DNA from: UBA1494_A sp963973975
GTDB taxonomy: Bacteria; Bacteroidota; Bacteroidia; Flavobacteriales_E; Vicingaceae
Reading direction: 5' to 3'
Assembly: GCA_963973975.1 (NCBI GenBank)
Contig: CAXBCF010000034.1
Location: 1-22,753, forward strand
Length of the DNA: 22,753 bases
A model generated the notes under the pieces. It saw only the letters and a list, made by a program, of their open reading frames with translations, was not told the origin of the DNA and ran no database searches. Shown here piece after piece: positions 8,349 to 15,912 of the stretch (its first letter is position 1; each line of letters starts with the position of its first letter). A program made the translations under genes and the position numbers.

Positions 8349-9323
8349 TTAGATAAATAAATGACTTCCTATTGAAAGCAATAGAAGGACTATAAAGATG
8401 CTCTCAATAATCCATTTTTTATTAAAACTGTGGTAATAAAGAGCAATAAAAATACATCCCATTGAGCAACTTAGAATTAAAAAACTGTTTATCCCAAATA
8501 GTAAGCTAAGAATGGCAAACAAAATGGTACTAAAAAATAGAATGCTTAACTCAATTCGCTTTCTTACAATTAAATTTTGCTTTATAGAAAAATTTGCAAG
8601 CAAAGCAATGATTGCTAAGAGTACTAAACCTGAATTTAGGATATAATTAATTGTATTTAAGGCAAACCGTTGATTTGACATAGTTAAAAGACTTTGGTTA
8701 AAAACACTTTTAAAAGGTATGTCAAGGTTCCAATCCAATAAATAAGAAAAGCTGAACAGGTAAAAATAGGGTAAACTCCAAGCGATTATTGCAAGTAAAT
8801 AGTTCTTAAGATTAAATGGTCTGAAAACAGCAATTGATCCAAAAATTACTAAAAGATAAATAATTACAGGGAAAAAAATAAGAGAAGCTAAGCTCCCTAA
8901 AAATGAAGCTCTAAAAATTAATTTTAATACTGAATCTTGGTTATGTATCTTAAGTAAATATTTTACCGAAATTATGATTATTAAGGTGACAACAAAACCA
9001 TTTGAATGGTATAAAATTTCGGGAAATGAAAACAGCACCAAGAAAAAAGTGAGCGCAAGTATAAATCTCGATTTTTCAGTATAGCGGTGTTCAAGGTCAA
9101 TTTTTAAAATAATTTGATAAATGATATATGTCAAAACAAGCGACAGAAAAAGCATAATCGATTTTGAGAGCCTGAAATTGATATGTATGATGCCGTATGG
9201 GTTGAAGGTAGGAATAGACTCAGGTCGATTCTTTATTCCAATAGTAATTAGCAGAATACATGCTAGTAGTGCGATGCTCCATTTAAGGACTGGATTGGAA
9301 GAAATTTTTTGAAAAATAGACAA
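8349..9323 (-). CDS. DUF6427-like multi-pass membrane protein
   Basis: A 324-residue, strongly hydrophobic protein with roughly nine or ten membrane segments spread over its whole length and no catalytic motif. The stretch around residues 85-205, including FSFPEILYHSNGF and the following leucine/isoleucine-rich helices ending in FRPFNLKNYLLA, resembles the DUF6427 family of Bacteroidota, which has no known function. It starts 22 bases after the antiporter stop, so it is probably cotranscribed with the antiporter and the secreted protein upstream. Membrane location is certain; the family call is from memory. Confidence 0.65.
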   Translation of the reverse strand: MSIFQKISSNPVLKWSIALLACILLITIGIKNRPESIPTFNPYGIIHINFRLSKSIMLFLSLVLTYIIYQIILKIDLEHRYTEKSRFILALTFFLVLFSFPEILYHSNGFVVTLIIIISVKYLLKIHNQDSVLKLIFRASFLGSLASLIFFPVIIYLLVIFGSIAVFRPFNLKNYLLAIIAWSLPYFYLFSFSYLLDWNLDIPFKSVFNQSLLTMSNQRFALNTINYILNSGLVLLAIIALLANFSIKQNLIVRKRIELSILFFSTILFAILSLLFGINSFLILSCSMGCIFIALYYHSFNKKWIIESIFIVLLLLSIGSHLFI

Positions 9324-9345
9324 ATTGCTGATTTTACTTCAAAAT

Positions 9346-10632
9346 TTAGAGCTCTTTCATCTTTTCAATTTCAGTTTCTGATTCGATAGAATCTAACTCT
9401 TTTGATGGGGTTTCATAAATAAAAGACATGTCTTCAATCGGAATTACTTTTTTGCCGCTAGCTACCAATGCAACTGCCATAACGATACATGAAATGATAA
9501 TTGTGTAGAGTAAAATACCAGAATCAAAGTCATCATTTTTATATTCATCTGGAATTGCAAAGAATAGCAGGATCGTGATTAATCCACGAGGAGCAATAAA
9601 AACTTGTGGAAATAAGTTTTTTTGCACAAAGACTTTAAGCATAATAAAGCGGATAGAAAATAGCAGTAATAGAATAAATAAACTAATGATTGCAATTTCA
9701 AGGTCGTATAGGCTCGATAAAGTAATAGTAATACCAAAAACTACAAAGAAAAAAGTTCGAACAACAAAAGCAGACTCTATGGTAACCAAGTGAAAATCAT
9801 CTAGAATTCGTTTTACTTTAGTTGGCTGAATCCATTTTTTTAAAAATCCTCTAAAAAATAGTTCATGATTATTGAGGACTAATCCGAAAATTAAGATAAT
9901 GAGAAGAGAGGAAAGGTGAAATAATTTTCCAACAGAATAAAGAATTAATAAAACGGCAATTAATAAAAACAACTTTACTTGAGAGGTCATTTTTTGAAAA
10001 ATTAAAACCAAGGTATAACTGATAATAATCGATAAAATGACTGTTAGAGTTATGTTTCCAAAAACATCTACTGCAACCATACTGGCATTTTCAGCTTCAG
10101 CATTTCCAATTAAAAAGTAGAAGAACATGATGCCTAATATGTCAGAAAAAGTGCCTTCATAAACCATGAACTCCTTTTTTGGTACAGATAAACCACCAAC
10201 AGATGGGATGATTATTGCACTGCTAAGAGTTGCTAGTGGCACTGCATAGATTAAAGAAGTAAAAAAGCTGGGAATGATAAAATAATTTATGACGAAAGCG
10301 CAAGCAAGAGAAGAAAGGACCAACGATAAAATTGCTACACTAAATGATTTCCAAATAGTTGGCCACTTTTCTTTTGAAAGTCTTAAATCAAGCGAGGCTT
10401 CTAATACGATCATTATCAACCCAACAATTCCCAATACTTCAAGAACATTAAATAGCATTTCTCCGGTAGAAAAACCGATGAATTTCATTCCTTGTTTAAT
10501 CAGAATTCCTAGGCCAATCAGCATTAAAACCGACGGAATGTTGGTTTTCTTGGAGATAATATTAAAAAAATAGGAGATAATAATAATTACACTTATACCA
10601 ATAATGGCTGTGTACGGGCCAATTACTTCCAT
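9346..10632 (-). CDS. cation:proton antiporter (CPA superfamily)
   Basis: A 428-residue inner-membrane transporter with about 12 hydrophobic segments and a short hydrophilic C-terminus rich in Glu/Ser. It looks like a Na+/H+ exchanger-domain protein that swaps protons for Na+ or K+. The conserved ion-site helix reads YEGTFSDILG (E159, D164), so it has a single aspartate where CPA2 proteins have two and CPA1 proteins usually have ND. The unwound-helix region is SSAIIIPSVGG (137-147). Exact ion cannot be told. Its start overlaps by 10 bases the end of the secreted protein gene upstream, so translation is probably coupled; DUF6427-like follows after 22 bases. Confidence 0.88.
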   Translation of the reverse strand: MEVIGPYTAIIGISVIIIISYFFNIISKKTNIPSVLMLIGLGILIKQGMKFIGFSTGEMLFNVLEVLGIVGLIMIVLEASLDLRLSKEKWPTIWKSFSVAILSLVLSSLACAFVINYFIIPSFFTSLIYAVPLATLSSAIIIPSVGGLSVPKKEFMVYEGTFSDILGIMFFYFLIGNAEAENASMVAVDVFGNITLTVILSIIISYTLVLIFQKMTSQVKLFLLIAVLLILYSVGKLFHLSSLLIILIFGLVLNNHELFFRGFLKKWIQPTKVKRILDDFHLVTIESAFVVRTFFFVVFGITITLSSLYDLEIAIISLFILLLLFSIRFIMLKVFVQKNLFPQVFIAPRGLITILLFFAIPDEYKNDDFDSGILLYTIIISCIVMAVALVASGKKVIPIEDMSFIYETPSKELDSIESETEIEKMKEL

Positions 10633-11459
10633 GAATTTGATTTAGGTTTTTGACCTGATTCATCCGATTCAATTTCAAATAAATCAGTGTATATATTTCC
10701 TGCCAAAATAGGAAAATAGTTTTTTATAATTAGGTTGATATCGTTGAGGGTGGCAGGAAAATTAGTAACAGAGATTCCGGTTGATAAAATTTCGCCATTT
10801 ACGTGATATAGGGTGTAGTGCAATTTAATTTCTCGTTCGTACTTCATTTGCTCCATAGCAGATGTTTCACTAATCTTGTTTTTTATATCTAGTTGATTTA
10901 CAAAGAGGAAAAACTTGTTATTGAATTTAATATGCATGCTATCCAACATTTTTTTATCCTCTACTATAGCTTTCATATATCTTTCTCTGTTGTCTCTTTT
11001 TGTGACAATATGGCCCTCATTAATAGACCCTCTTTGATATTTTGAATCCTCTTTTTTCTTTAATTTTTTACTAAATGCTTTTAATTTGCTTTGATTTTCT
11101 GTGTTATCCACCAATTCATATTCCAATCGAAGACTTGAGAAAATGTATTTCAAATCCATCTTAGAGCTTTCATCCTCTAAAGCGTAAAATGAACTTACAT
11201 CGCTTCTTTCTTTAAATGTGTAATAAATACTTTGATCTAAAGCAGCAGTAAATCGTTCGATGATTTCATCCGTGTTTAACTGATTATACTCTGCAAGGTC
11301 TTTATTGATATCAGAAAGGTACATCTGACTTTTAAATGGAACTAGTAATAAAGATTGATGATTTAAATTGATTGGTGAATCGCTAAACCGCATGGTAGAA
11401 TGCTGACTAAACAGGTTGATGCTTGTGAAAAGCAAAGCAAGGATGAAAGCTATTTTCAT
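10623..11459 (-). CDS. secreted protein of unknown function
   Basis: I do not recognise this 278-residue protein. It begins with a signal peptide (MKIAFILALLFTSINLFSQ), so it should reach the periplasm or beyond. Residues 44-110 look helical with a long charged stretch, and about 125-160 is very rich in Lys/Glu/Arg (KAFSKKLKKKEDSK). The C-terminal half alternates strands and ends in a polar tail. No cysteines, no metal or catalytic motif seen. The last codons overlap the first of the antiporter gene (10623-10632), an arrangement suggesting a joint function or shared dosage. Confidence 0.75.
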   Translation of the reverse strand: MKIAFILALLFTSINLFSQHSTMRFSDSPINLNHQSLLLVPFKSQMYLSDINKDLAEYNQLNTDEIIERFTAALDQSIYYTFKERSDVSSFYALEDESSKMDLKYIFSSLRLEYELVDNTENQSKLKAFSKKLKKKEDSKYQRGSINEGHIVTKRDNRERYMKAIVEDKKMLDSMHIKFNNKFFLFVNQLDIKNKISETSAMEQMKYEREIKLHYTLYHVNGEILSTGISVTNFPATLNDINLIIKNYFPILAGNIYTDLFEIESDESGQKPKSNSWK

Positions 11460-11496
11460 GAATTGTAATTTTTGCTTGTTTAAAAAATAATACTAT

Positions 11497-11504
11497 CAAA
11501 TATA
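11497..11504 (-). promoter_or_regulatory. putative -7 element for the secreted protein-antiporter operon
   Basis: Minus-strand TATATTTG matches TAnnTTTG and lies about 40 bases before the start at 11459. The -33 region is not convincing. Confidence 0.35.
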
Positions 11505-11526
11505 CTGTTCGCAAAACAAGGATTAA

Positions 11527-11551
11527 GTGCCTTTTTTAAAGAATTAGGCAC
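11527..11551 (-). terminator. possible weak terminator after rseP
   Basis: GTGCCT (11527-11532) pairs with AGGCAC (11546-11551) around a 13-base AT-rich loop, 17 bases beyond the rseP stop. On the minus strand it is followed by TTAATCCTTGTTTT rather than a clean T run, so termination would be weak. Confidence 0.35.
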
Positions 11552-11567
11552 ATCTCGGTGTTAACAA

Positions 11568-12887
11568 TTACTGAAACAGCCTCACAATATCATTGCCATT
11601 GGCAAGAAGCATTAGCGCCAATAGAATTACAATTCCTGCAATTTGAGCATATTCCATCACCTTATCATGTGGTTTCCTGCCCGTAACGATTTCATAGATT
11701 AAGAACATTACATGCCCACCGTCCAGAGCGGGAATTGGCAGAATATTCATTATGGCTAAAATAATTGATAAAAATGCAGTGAAATTCCAAAAACGTTCCC
11801 AATCCCATGTTGGTGAGAAAGCTTTGCCAATGGTAAGAAATCCACCAAGAGACTTATAAGCTTCTGTTTCAGGCCTGAATATTAATTTTATCTGTTTAAT
11901 GTAGTTATCAAATGAATCGTATGCCTTGTTAATTCCTGCAGGAATGGATTCTAATAAACCGTATTTCTGTTTTTCAAATACCAATTGTTCGTTCATTGGT
12001 TGAATGGCAAACCCTAAAGTTCCTTCGGCACTTACTGAAGCTTCAAGTGTCGTTTCTGAACCATTTCTTAGCACTAAAAGCTCAACTGATAAATTTTTAA
12101 CTGTTTGTAAAGTTTTGACAACATCCTGAAAAAAAGGTGTTTCGCTTTCATTAATTTTTAGAATCCGATCACCTTTTAAAAGCCCAGCTTTTTCGGCTGG
12201 TGAATTAGCAACAACTAAATCAACTAAAGGGATAACAGCAGGTTCAATGAAAGATTGTTGTTGTTTAATAACTTCCGCTAATGTAGATTGTGGAACTTGA
12301 ATATTCTGTCTGCTCCCATCTCTTTCAATGGTAATAGTATTTTTTTCTTCTAATAAAATTTTTAATTGGATATCGTTGAATTTCTCAACTTTTTCACCAC
12401 CGATTTCTAAAATTTTATCACCGTTTTTTAAGCCAATTGTTTGACCAATTTCATCGGCATAAATGCCGTATTTTAAATTTTTAGTTGGAATGTATTCAGA
12501 ACCCCAAACGAAAAGTACCATCGCATAAATAGCCATTCCAAGAAATACATTCACAGTCACCCCACCAATCATTATAATCAATCTTTGCCATGCTGGTTTT
12601 GAGCGAAATTCCCAAGGTTTTGGCTCCTCTTTCATTTGCTCCTTATCCATTGATTCATCAATCATTCCGGCTATTTTGACATAACCTCCAAGCGGCAGCC
12701 ATCCAATTCCGTATTCAGTTTCGCCTTTTTTGAATTTAAATAAAGAAAACCATGGGTCAAAAAAGAGGTAAAATTTTTCAACTTTTGTTTTAAAAAGCTT
12801 GGCAGGAATAAAATGTCCTAGCTCGTGAAGCACTACTAGAATCGATAAACTAAGTATAAGTTGAGTGGCTTGAATCAGTATTTCCAT
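11568..12887 (-). CDS. rseP: RIP metalloprotease (site-2 protease family)
   Basis: A 439-residue intramembrane zinc protease that cleaves anti-sigma factors or leftover signal peptides in the inner membrane. The zinc motif HELGH is at 21-25 in the first membrane helix, and the third ligand lies in NILPIPALDGGH (381-392, D389). Two PDZ-like regions lie between (about 130-190 and 205-290), each with the GLxxGDxILxI signature. Other helices are near 103-125, 365-385 and 412-430. Length fits the family. It lies 79 bases downstream of dxr on the same strand, a pairing seen in other bacteria. Confidence 0.95.
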   Translation of the reverse strand: MEILIQATQLILSLSILVVLHELGHFIPAKLFKTKVEKFYLFFDPWFSLFKFKKGETEYGIGWLPLGGYVKIAGMIDESMDKEQMKEEPKPWEFRSKPAWQRLIIMIGGVTVNVFLGMAIYAMVLFVWGSEYIPTKNLKYGIYADEIGQTIGLKNGDKILEIGGEKVEKFNDIQLKILLEEKNTITIERDGSRQNIQVPQSTLAEVIKQQQSFIEPAVIPLVDLVVANSPAEKAGLLKGDRILKINESETPFFQDVVKTLQTVKNLSVELLVLRNGSETTLEASVSAEGTLGFAIQPMNEQLVFEKQKYGLLESIPAGINKAYDSFDNYIKQIKLIFRPETEAYKSLGGFLTIGKAFSPTWDWERFWNFTAFLSIILAIMNILPIPALDGGHVMFLIYEIVTGRKPHDKVMEYAQIAGIVILLALMLLANGNDIVRLFQ

Positions 12888-12966
12888 TCATAAAATTTAA
12901 GGCACAAAAGTAAGGATTAATAACAGCTATTTTTGAAGCTAAAACTCCATAAGCAACAATTTTAGC

Positions 12967-14121
12967 TTATTTACAAAATTGATTCGCACGGTCTCGAGCT
13001 TCTTGGTCACAGGCAACATAATCAGAAATTGTAGGAGATTTAATAAATGTGCTTGCTTTCATTACTATTTCATTGATTGCTGCAATATCTAAAAAGCTGA
13101 TTTTTTTCGATAGAAATGCAGCATTGGTTATTTCATTTGCTGCATTTAAAGCACAAGCCATGGTGCCTCCTTCATCTAAAGCTAAGTAAGCTAAACTTAA
13201 ATTTTTAAATGTTTTTGTATCAGCTTTTTCAAAAGTTAAGTTGGGATAATCTAGAAAATTAAACCTTGGAAAATCCGATTTGATGCGATTGGGGTAGGCC
13301 ATTGCATATTGAATGGGTAATTTCATATCGGGCAAGCCCATTTGTGCTTTCATGCTGCCATCTTCAAATTGGACAATGGAATGAATAATAGATTGTGGAT
13401 GAACAATTACATCAATTTGATTGCTCTTTAAGTCAAAAAGCCATTTGGCCTCAATCACTTCTAGTCCTTTATTCATCAAGGTTGCAGAATCGATGGTGAT
13501 TTTAGCACCCATTTCCCAATTAGGGTGTTTTAAAGCCTGCTCTTTGGTAACATTTTTTAAGGCTTCACTTGTCCAACCGCGAAAAGGGCCACCTGATGCA
13601 GTCAAGTAAATTTTTTCTATTTTATTGTGCATTTCCCCTGACAAGCATTGAAAAATTGCTGAATGTTCTGAGTCAACAGGTAAAATTGGGACACGGTTTT
13701 TATTGGCGAGCTTTGTGATCAATTCACCTGCAACTACCAAGGTTTCTTTGTTTGCTAAAGCAATTGATTTTTTCGCCTCAATTGCTGCCATGGTTGGCTT
13801 TAAACCTGCATAACCCACTAAGGCAGTTAAAACTAAATCTACATCATCCATTTGAACAACTTGACTCAAAGCTTCATCACCTGTATAAGTTTTAATTCCT
13901 TCATTCCATAGATCTTTTGCTAAGGCCTCATATTTTTCTTCATTGGAAATTACAACTGCATTAGGCCGAAATTCAATGGCTTGTTTTTTTAATAACTCGC
14001 TGTTAGAATGAGCTGTTAAGACTTCAATTTCAAATAAATCGGAGTTCTTACGAACAACATCCAATGCTTGAGTTCCAATTGAGCCGGTTGAACCTAAAAG
14101 TGCAATTTTTTTCTTCTTCAT
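12967..14121 (-). CDS. dxr: 1-deoxy-D-xylulose 5-phosphate reductoisomerase
   Basis: A 384-residue enzyme making 2-C-methyl-D-erythritol 4-phosphate with NADPH, the committed step of the MEP isoprenoid route. The NADPH motif is LGSTGSIGTQ (9-18), ALANKETLV surrounds N124-K125-E126, the metal ligands are D150 and E152 in PVDSEHSAIF plus E221 in MNKGLEVIEA, and the substrate loop includes TASGGPFRGW. Length is slightly short but complete. Its products supply polyprenyl phosphate, the carrier used by the glycan genes further right. A -7-like box lies just upstream. Confidence 0.97.
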   Translation of the reverse strand: MKKKKIALLGSTGSIGTQALDVVRKNSDLFEIEVLTAHSNSELLKKQAIEFRPNAVVISNEEKYEALAKDLWNEGIKTYTGDEALSQVVQMDDVDLVLTALVGYAGLKPTMAAIEAKKSIALANKETLVVAGELITKLANKNRVPILPVDSEHSAIFQCLSGEMHNKIEKIYLTASGGPFRGWTSEALKNVTKEQALKHPNWEMGAKITIDSATLMNKGLEVIEAKWLFDLKSNQIDVIVHPQSIIHSIVQFEDGSMKAQMGLPDMKLPIQYAMAYPNRIKSDFPRFNFLDYPNLTFEKADTKTFKNLSLAYLALDEGGTMACALNAANEITNAAFLSKKISFLDIAAINEIVMKASTFIKSPTISDYVACDQEARDRANQFCK

Positions 14122-14138
14122 ATTTATTTATTGAAACT

Positions 14139-14146
14139 TAAAGATA
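14139..14146 (-). promoter_or_regulatory. putative -7 element for dxr
   Basis: Minus-strand TATCTTTA (TAnnTTTR) lies 18-25 bases before the dxr ATG, giving a short leader. No TTG at the usual -33 spacing. Confidence 0.3.
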
Positions 14147-14179
14147 AGTTAAACGTAGGACTGAAGTAATTAAAATTAA

Positions 14180-14202
14180 TAATGCTAAAATTTGCAGCAT
14201 TA
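14180..14202. repeat. inverted repeat between dxr and the small ORF
   Basis: TAATGCT (14180-14186) pairs with AGCATTA (14196-14202), a perfect 7-bp dyad with a 9-base centre. It sits between the divergent dxr and the 59-codon ORF, where it could be a protein-binding site. Confidence 0.4.
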
Positions 14203-14219
14203 CAAAGATTTCAAAAATC

Positions 14220-14399
14220 ATGGAACAAAACCCTTTGAAACGCAATCTTATTTCATTTTTTATTGCTTTAGGTCTTTCAATTATTGCTATTTCACTTACA
14301 GATAACAAACCAAGTGAAAAAGAAAAAATGAAAATCGTTGGAAATGATACAGGTAAGTCTGAATCATTTAGTTCGACAGCCTCTTTCTTTTTAGATTAA
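14220..14399 (+). CDS. small membrane peptide, 59 residues
   Basis: An ATG at 14220 opens a 59-codon frame ending TAA at 14397-14399. The peptide starts MEQNPLKRNL, continues with one hydrophobic helix (about 11-26, ISFFIALGLSIIAISL) and ends in a polar Lys/Glu/Ser tail finishing SFFLD. The basic N-terminus, single helix and charged tail suggest a real inner-membrane peptide with its N-terminus inside. The frame fills the gap between dxr and the vWA gene almost exactly, ending 2 bases from the convergent vWA stop. No Shine-Dalgarno is seen, which is normal for this phylum. Function unknown. Confidence 0.55.
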   Translation: MEQNPLKRNLISFFIALGLSIIAISLTDNKPSEKEKMKIVGNDTGKSESFSSTASFFLD

Positions 14400-14401
14400 A
14401 A

Positions 14402-15613
14402 CTAGTTAGTGCTTGATTTAGCTTTTACTTCTTCAGAAAGTAATGAAACCTCTTTTTTTGTTTTAATTCTATAGTAATTTCCACTTCCCAATTTACTTAT
14501 TTCTTTAAGAGATGCAGCTGTCCAACGCTCATTTTTAATTCCTAAAGTGCTTATAGTAAGCCCTTCTGATGCATTTTTTTCAATTCTTTCTCTTAAGAAA
14601 GTATTGTATTTTCCAAGTTCAAAATCGCCATCTGTAGCTAAGATAATTTGATTTATACCACCATTGATGTATGCAGATTGGCCTATTTCTATTGCCATAT
14701 CAATTCCCTTAGCAGCTTGCGTATTTCCATCTGCTTTAATTGACTTAATAATTGCTTTTATCTCCTCCTTTTTTATTCCAGAAGTAGGTTGAAGAATAGT
14801 TCTAGCATTTCCTGAATATATAACTATAGATAAATAATCTTCTTTTCTTAAAATAGACAATAAGTCAATCATAGAGGCTTTTAAGAGATCCATTCTTTTT
14901 TCTTTTTCCATTGAAGTGGAGGCATCAATTAAAAATACGATGTTATTTGGTAAAGAATTTTCACTCAATAAAGTGCCTTCTTTTTCAGTAGTTTCTTTTC
15001 CAAATAGTTGTTGAAACAAAGTTTTTTTGGATTCTTTTTCTGAAGATAACTCCTCAAAAATTTCTGTTGCTTCCTCTATAGTATCAATTTCCTCAGTAAA
15101 AGTTTCTTCATCTATAGCTGTGATAAGCTCGTTTTTTGGGAGTATTTCTAAAAAGAAATAATTGATTTTACCACGGTTAGGAGCATTGAAATAACCATTT
15201 TTAGATCGTGTTTTTGAACTAAAATCAGGGCAATCTTGATTATCGTTTTTTGGAATAGTTTTTACTTTCGCATTGAAAATAAGTTTAATGGGCTCGGAGT
15301 TGTTGCTTAGGTTAAGGTTAATTTGCTCCCTTAGGTTTCCTTTTTGTTTTGGATTTAATTTAAATCGGATATAAGCAACTTCACCAATGCCAATTTCTTT
15401 AGAACTGTATTTTATGGAAATATTTGGCTGAGCCTGAAAGTTGAGCAGGTATACAACTTCTCCAGTTTTGTTAATGATGTTTAGTTCAACAATATCTTCA
15501 TTCGCCAATTTAATAGTTCCTAAATCAAAAGAAGTTTGCTTGAATGAAACCTGACTCCAGATAGTTTGAGATATAAAATAAAAGAGAAAGTAGAAAAGGA
15601 TTTTGAGCTTCAT
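14402..15613 (-). CDS. secreted DUF1573-like / von Willebrand factor A fusion protein
   Basis: A 403-residue exported protein. The frame extends 9 codons upstream, but the ATG at 15613 starts the signal peptide (MKLKILFYFLFYFISQTIWSQ). Residues 25-118 resemble the DUF1573/ASH-type immunoglobulin-like domain (TSFDLGTIKLANEDIVELNI). An acidic linker follows (about 160-215, many Glu). Residues 223-395 are a vWA domain with an intact MIDAS site: D230-A-S232-T-S234, T298 and D328, with LATDGDF for the last. Such vWA proteins bind divalent metal and act as adhesion or assembly platforms in the envelope. No aerotolerance-type (Bat) or other vWA neighbours are present, so the partner is unknown. It converges on the 59-residue peptide gene. 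Confidence 0.85.
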   Translation of the reverse strand: MKLKILFYFLFYFISQTIWSQVSFKQTSFDLGTIKLANEDIVELNIINKTGEVVYLLNFQAQPNISIKYSSKEIGIGEVAYIRFKLNPKQKGNLREQINLNLSNNSEPIKLIFNAKVKTIPKNDNQDCPDFSSKTRSKNGYFNAPNRGKINYFFLEILPKNELITAIDEETFTEEIDTIEEATEIFEELSSEKESKKTLFQQLFGKETTEKEGTLLSENSLPNNIVFLIDASTSMEKEKRMDLLKASMIDLLSILRKEDYLSIVIYSGNARTILQPTSGIKKEEIKAIIKSIKADGNTQAAKGIDMAIEIGQSAYINGGINQIILATDGDFELGKYNTFLRERIEKNASEGLTISTLGIKNERWTAASLKEISKLGSGNYYRIKTKKEVSLLSEEVKAKSSTN

Positions 15614-15637
15614 AGAAATTGAAATGCAATAAGCATG

Positions 15638-15645
15638 CAAAAATA
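15638..15645 (-). promoter_or_regulatory. putative -7 element for the vWA gene
   Basis: Minus-strand TATTTTTG matches TAnnTTTG and lies about 25 bases before the chosen start at 15613, supporting that start over the upstream ATG at 15640, which it would overlap. Confidence 0.4.
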
Positions 15646-15720
15646 ATACCGATTATACATTCAATATAGTCCAATTTCGGTTTTACCTTATTGTACTGCT
15701 TTCATGTAATACCGGCATTA

Positions 15721-15771
15721 ACCAATTGTAAAATTTTAAATAGTTTAGCCTATTTTATAATTACAATTGGT
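15721..15771. repeat. nested inverted repeat in intergenic region
   Basis: ACCAATTGTAA (15721-15731) and TTACAATTGGT (15761-15771) form a perfect 11-bp dyad. Inside it AAATAG (15738-15743) pairs with CTATTT (15750-15755). TAATACCG occurs twice just upstream (15644-15651 and 15707-15714). The element looks like a small palindromic repeat or a large regulatory hairpin; it has no T run, so a terminator is unlikely. Confidence 0.55.
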
Positions 15772-15841
15772 ATAAGTTGTTATAGTGCTTAACGCATTAA
15801 AAATTGATAAAACATTGAATTTTATATGATTGATAGAAAAT

Positions 15842-15874
15842 ATAAATCACTCCATAATATGGATACCTATTTAT
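15842..15874. promoter_or_regulatory. candidate operator upstream of the glycan cluster
   Basis: TCCATA-A-TATGGA (15851-15863) is a 6-bp dyad with a one-base centre, flanked by a second, outer pair ATAAAT (15842-15847) and ATTTAT (15869-15874). It lies 14 bases upstream of the putative -7 box at 15888, so a bound protein would cover the -33 region. Confidence 0.35.
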
Positions 15875-15887
15875 GATGAATAAATAT

Positions 15888-15895
15888 TAGCTTTG
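15888..15895 (+). promoter_or_regulatory. putative -7 element for the glycan cluster
   Basis: TAGCTTTG matches TAnnTTTG, 18 bases before the ATG at 15913. Transcription would start about 10 bases before the ATG, within or next to the AGGAGAG motif at 15901. No TTG at the normal -33 distance, which would suit an activator-dependent promoter. Confidence 0.4.
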
Positions 15896-15900
15896 CTTCT

Positions 15901-15907
15901 AGGAGAG
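15901..15907 (+). promoter_or_regulatory. Shine-Dalgarno-like site
   Basis: AGGAGAG ends 5 bases before the ATG at 15913. Strong purine-rich sites of this kind are absent before most other genes here, so it supports the chosen start of the O-antigen ligase gene. Confidence 0.5.
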
Positions 15908-15912
15908 ATTAA

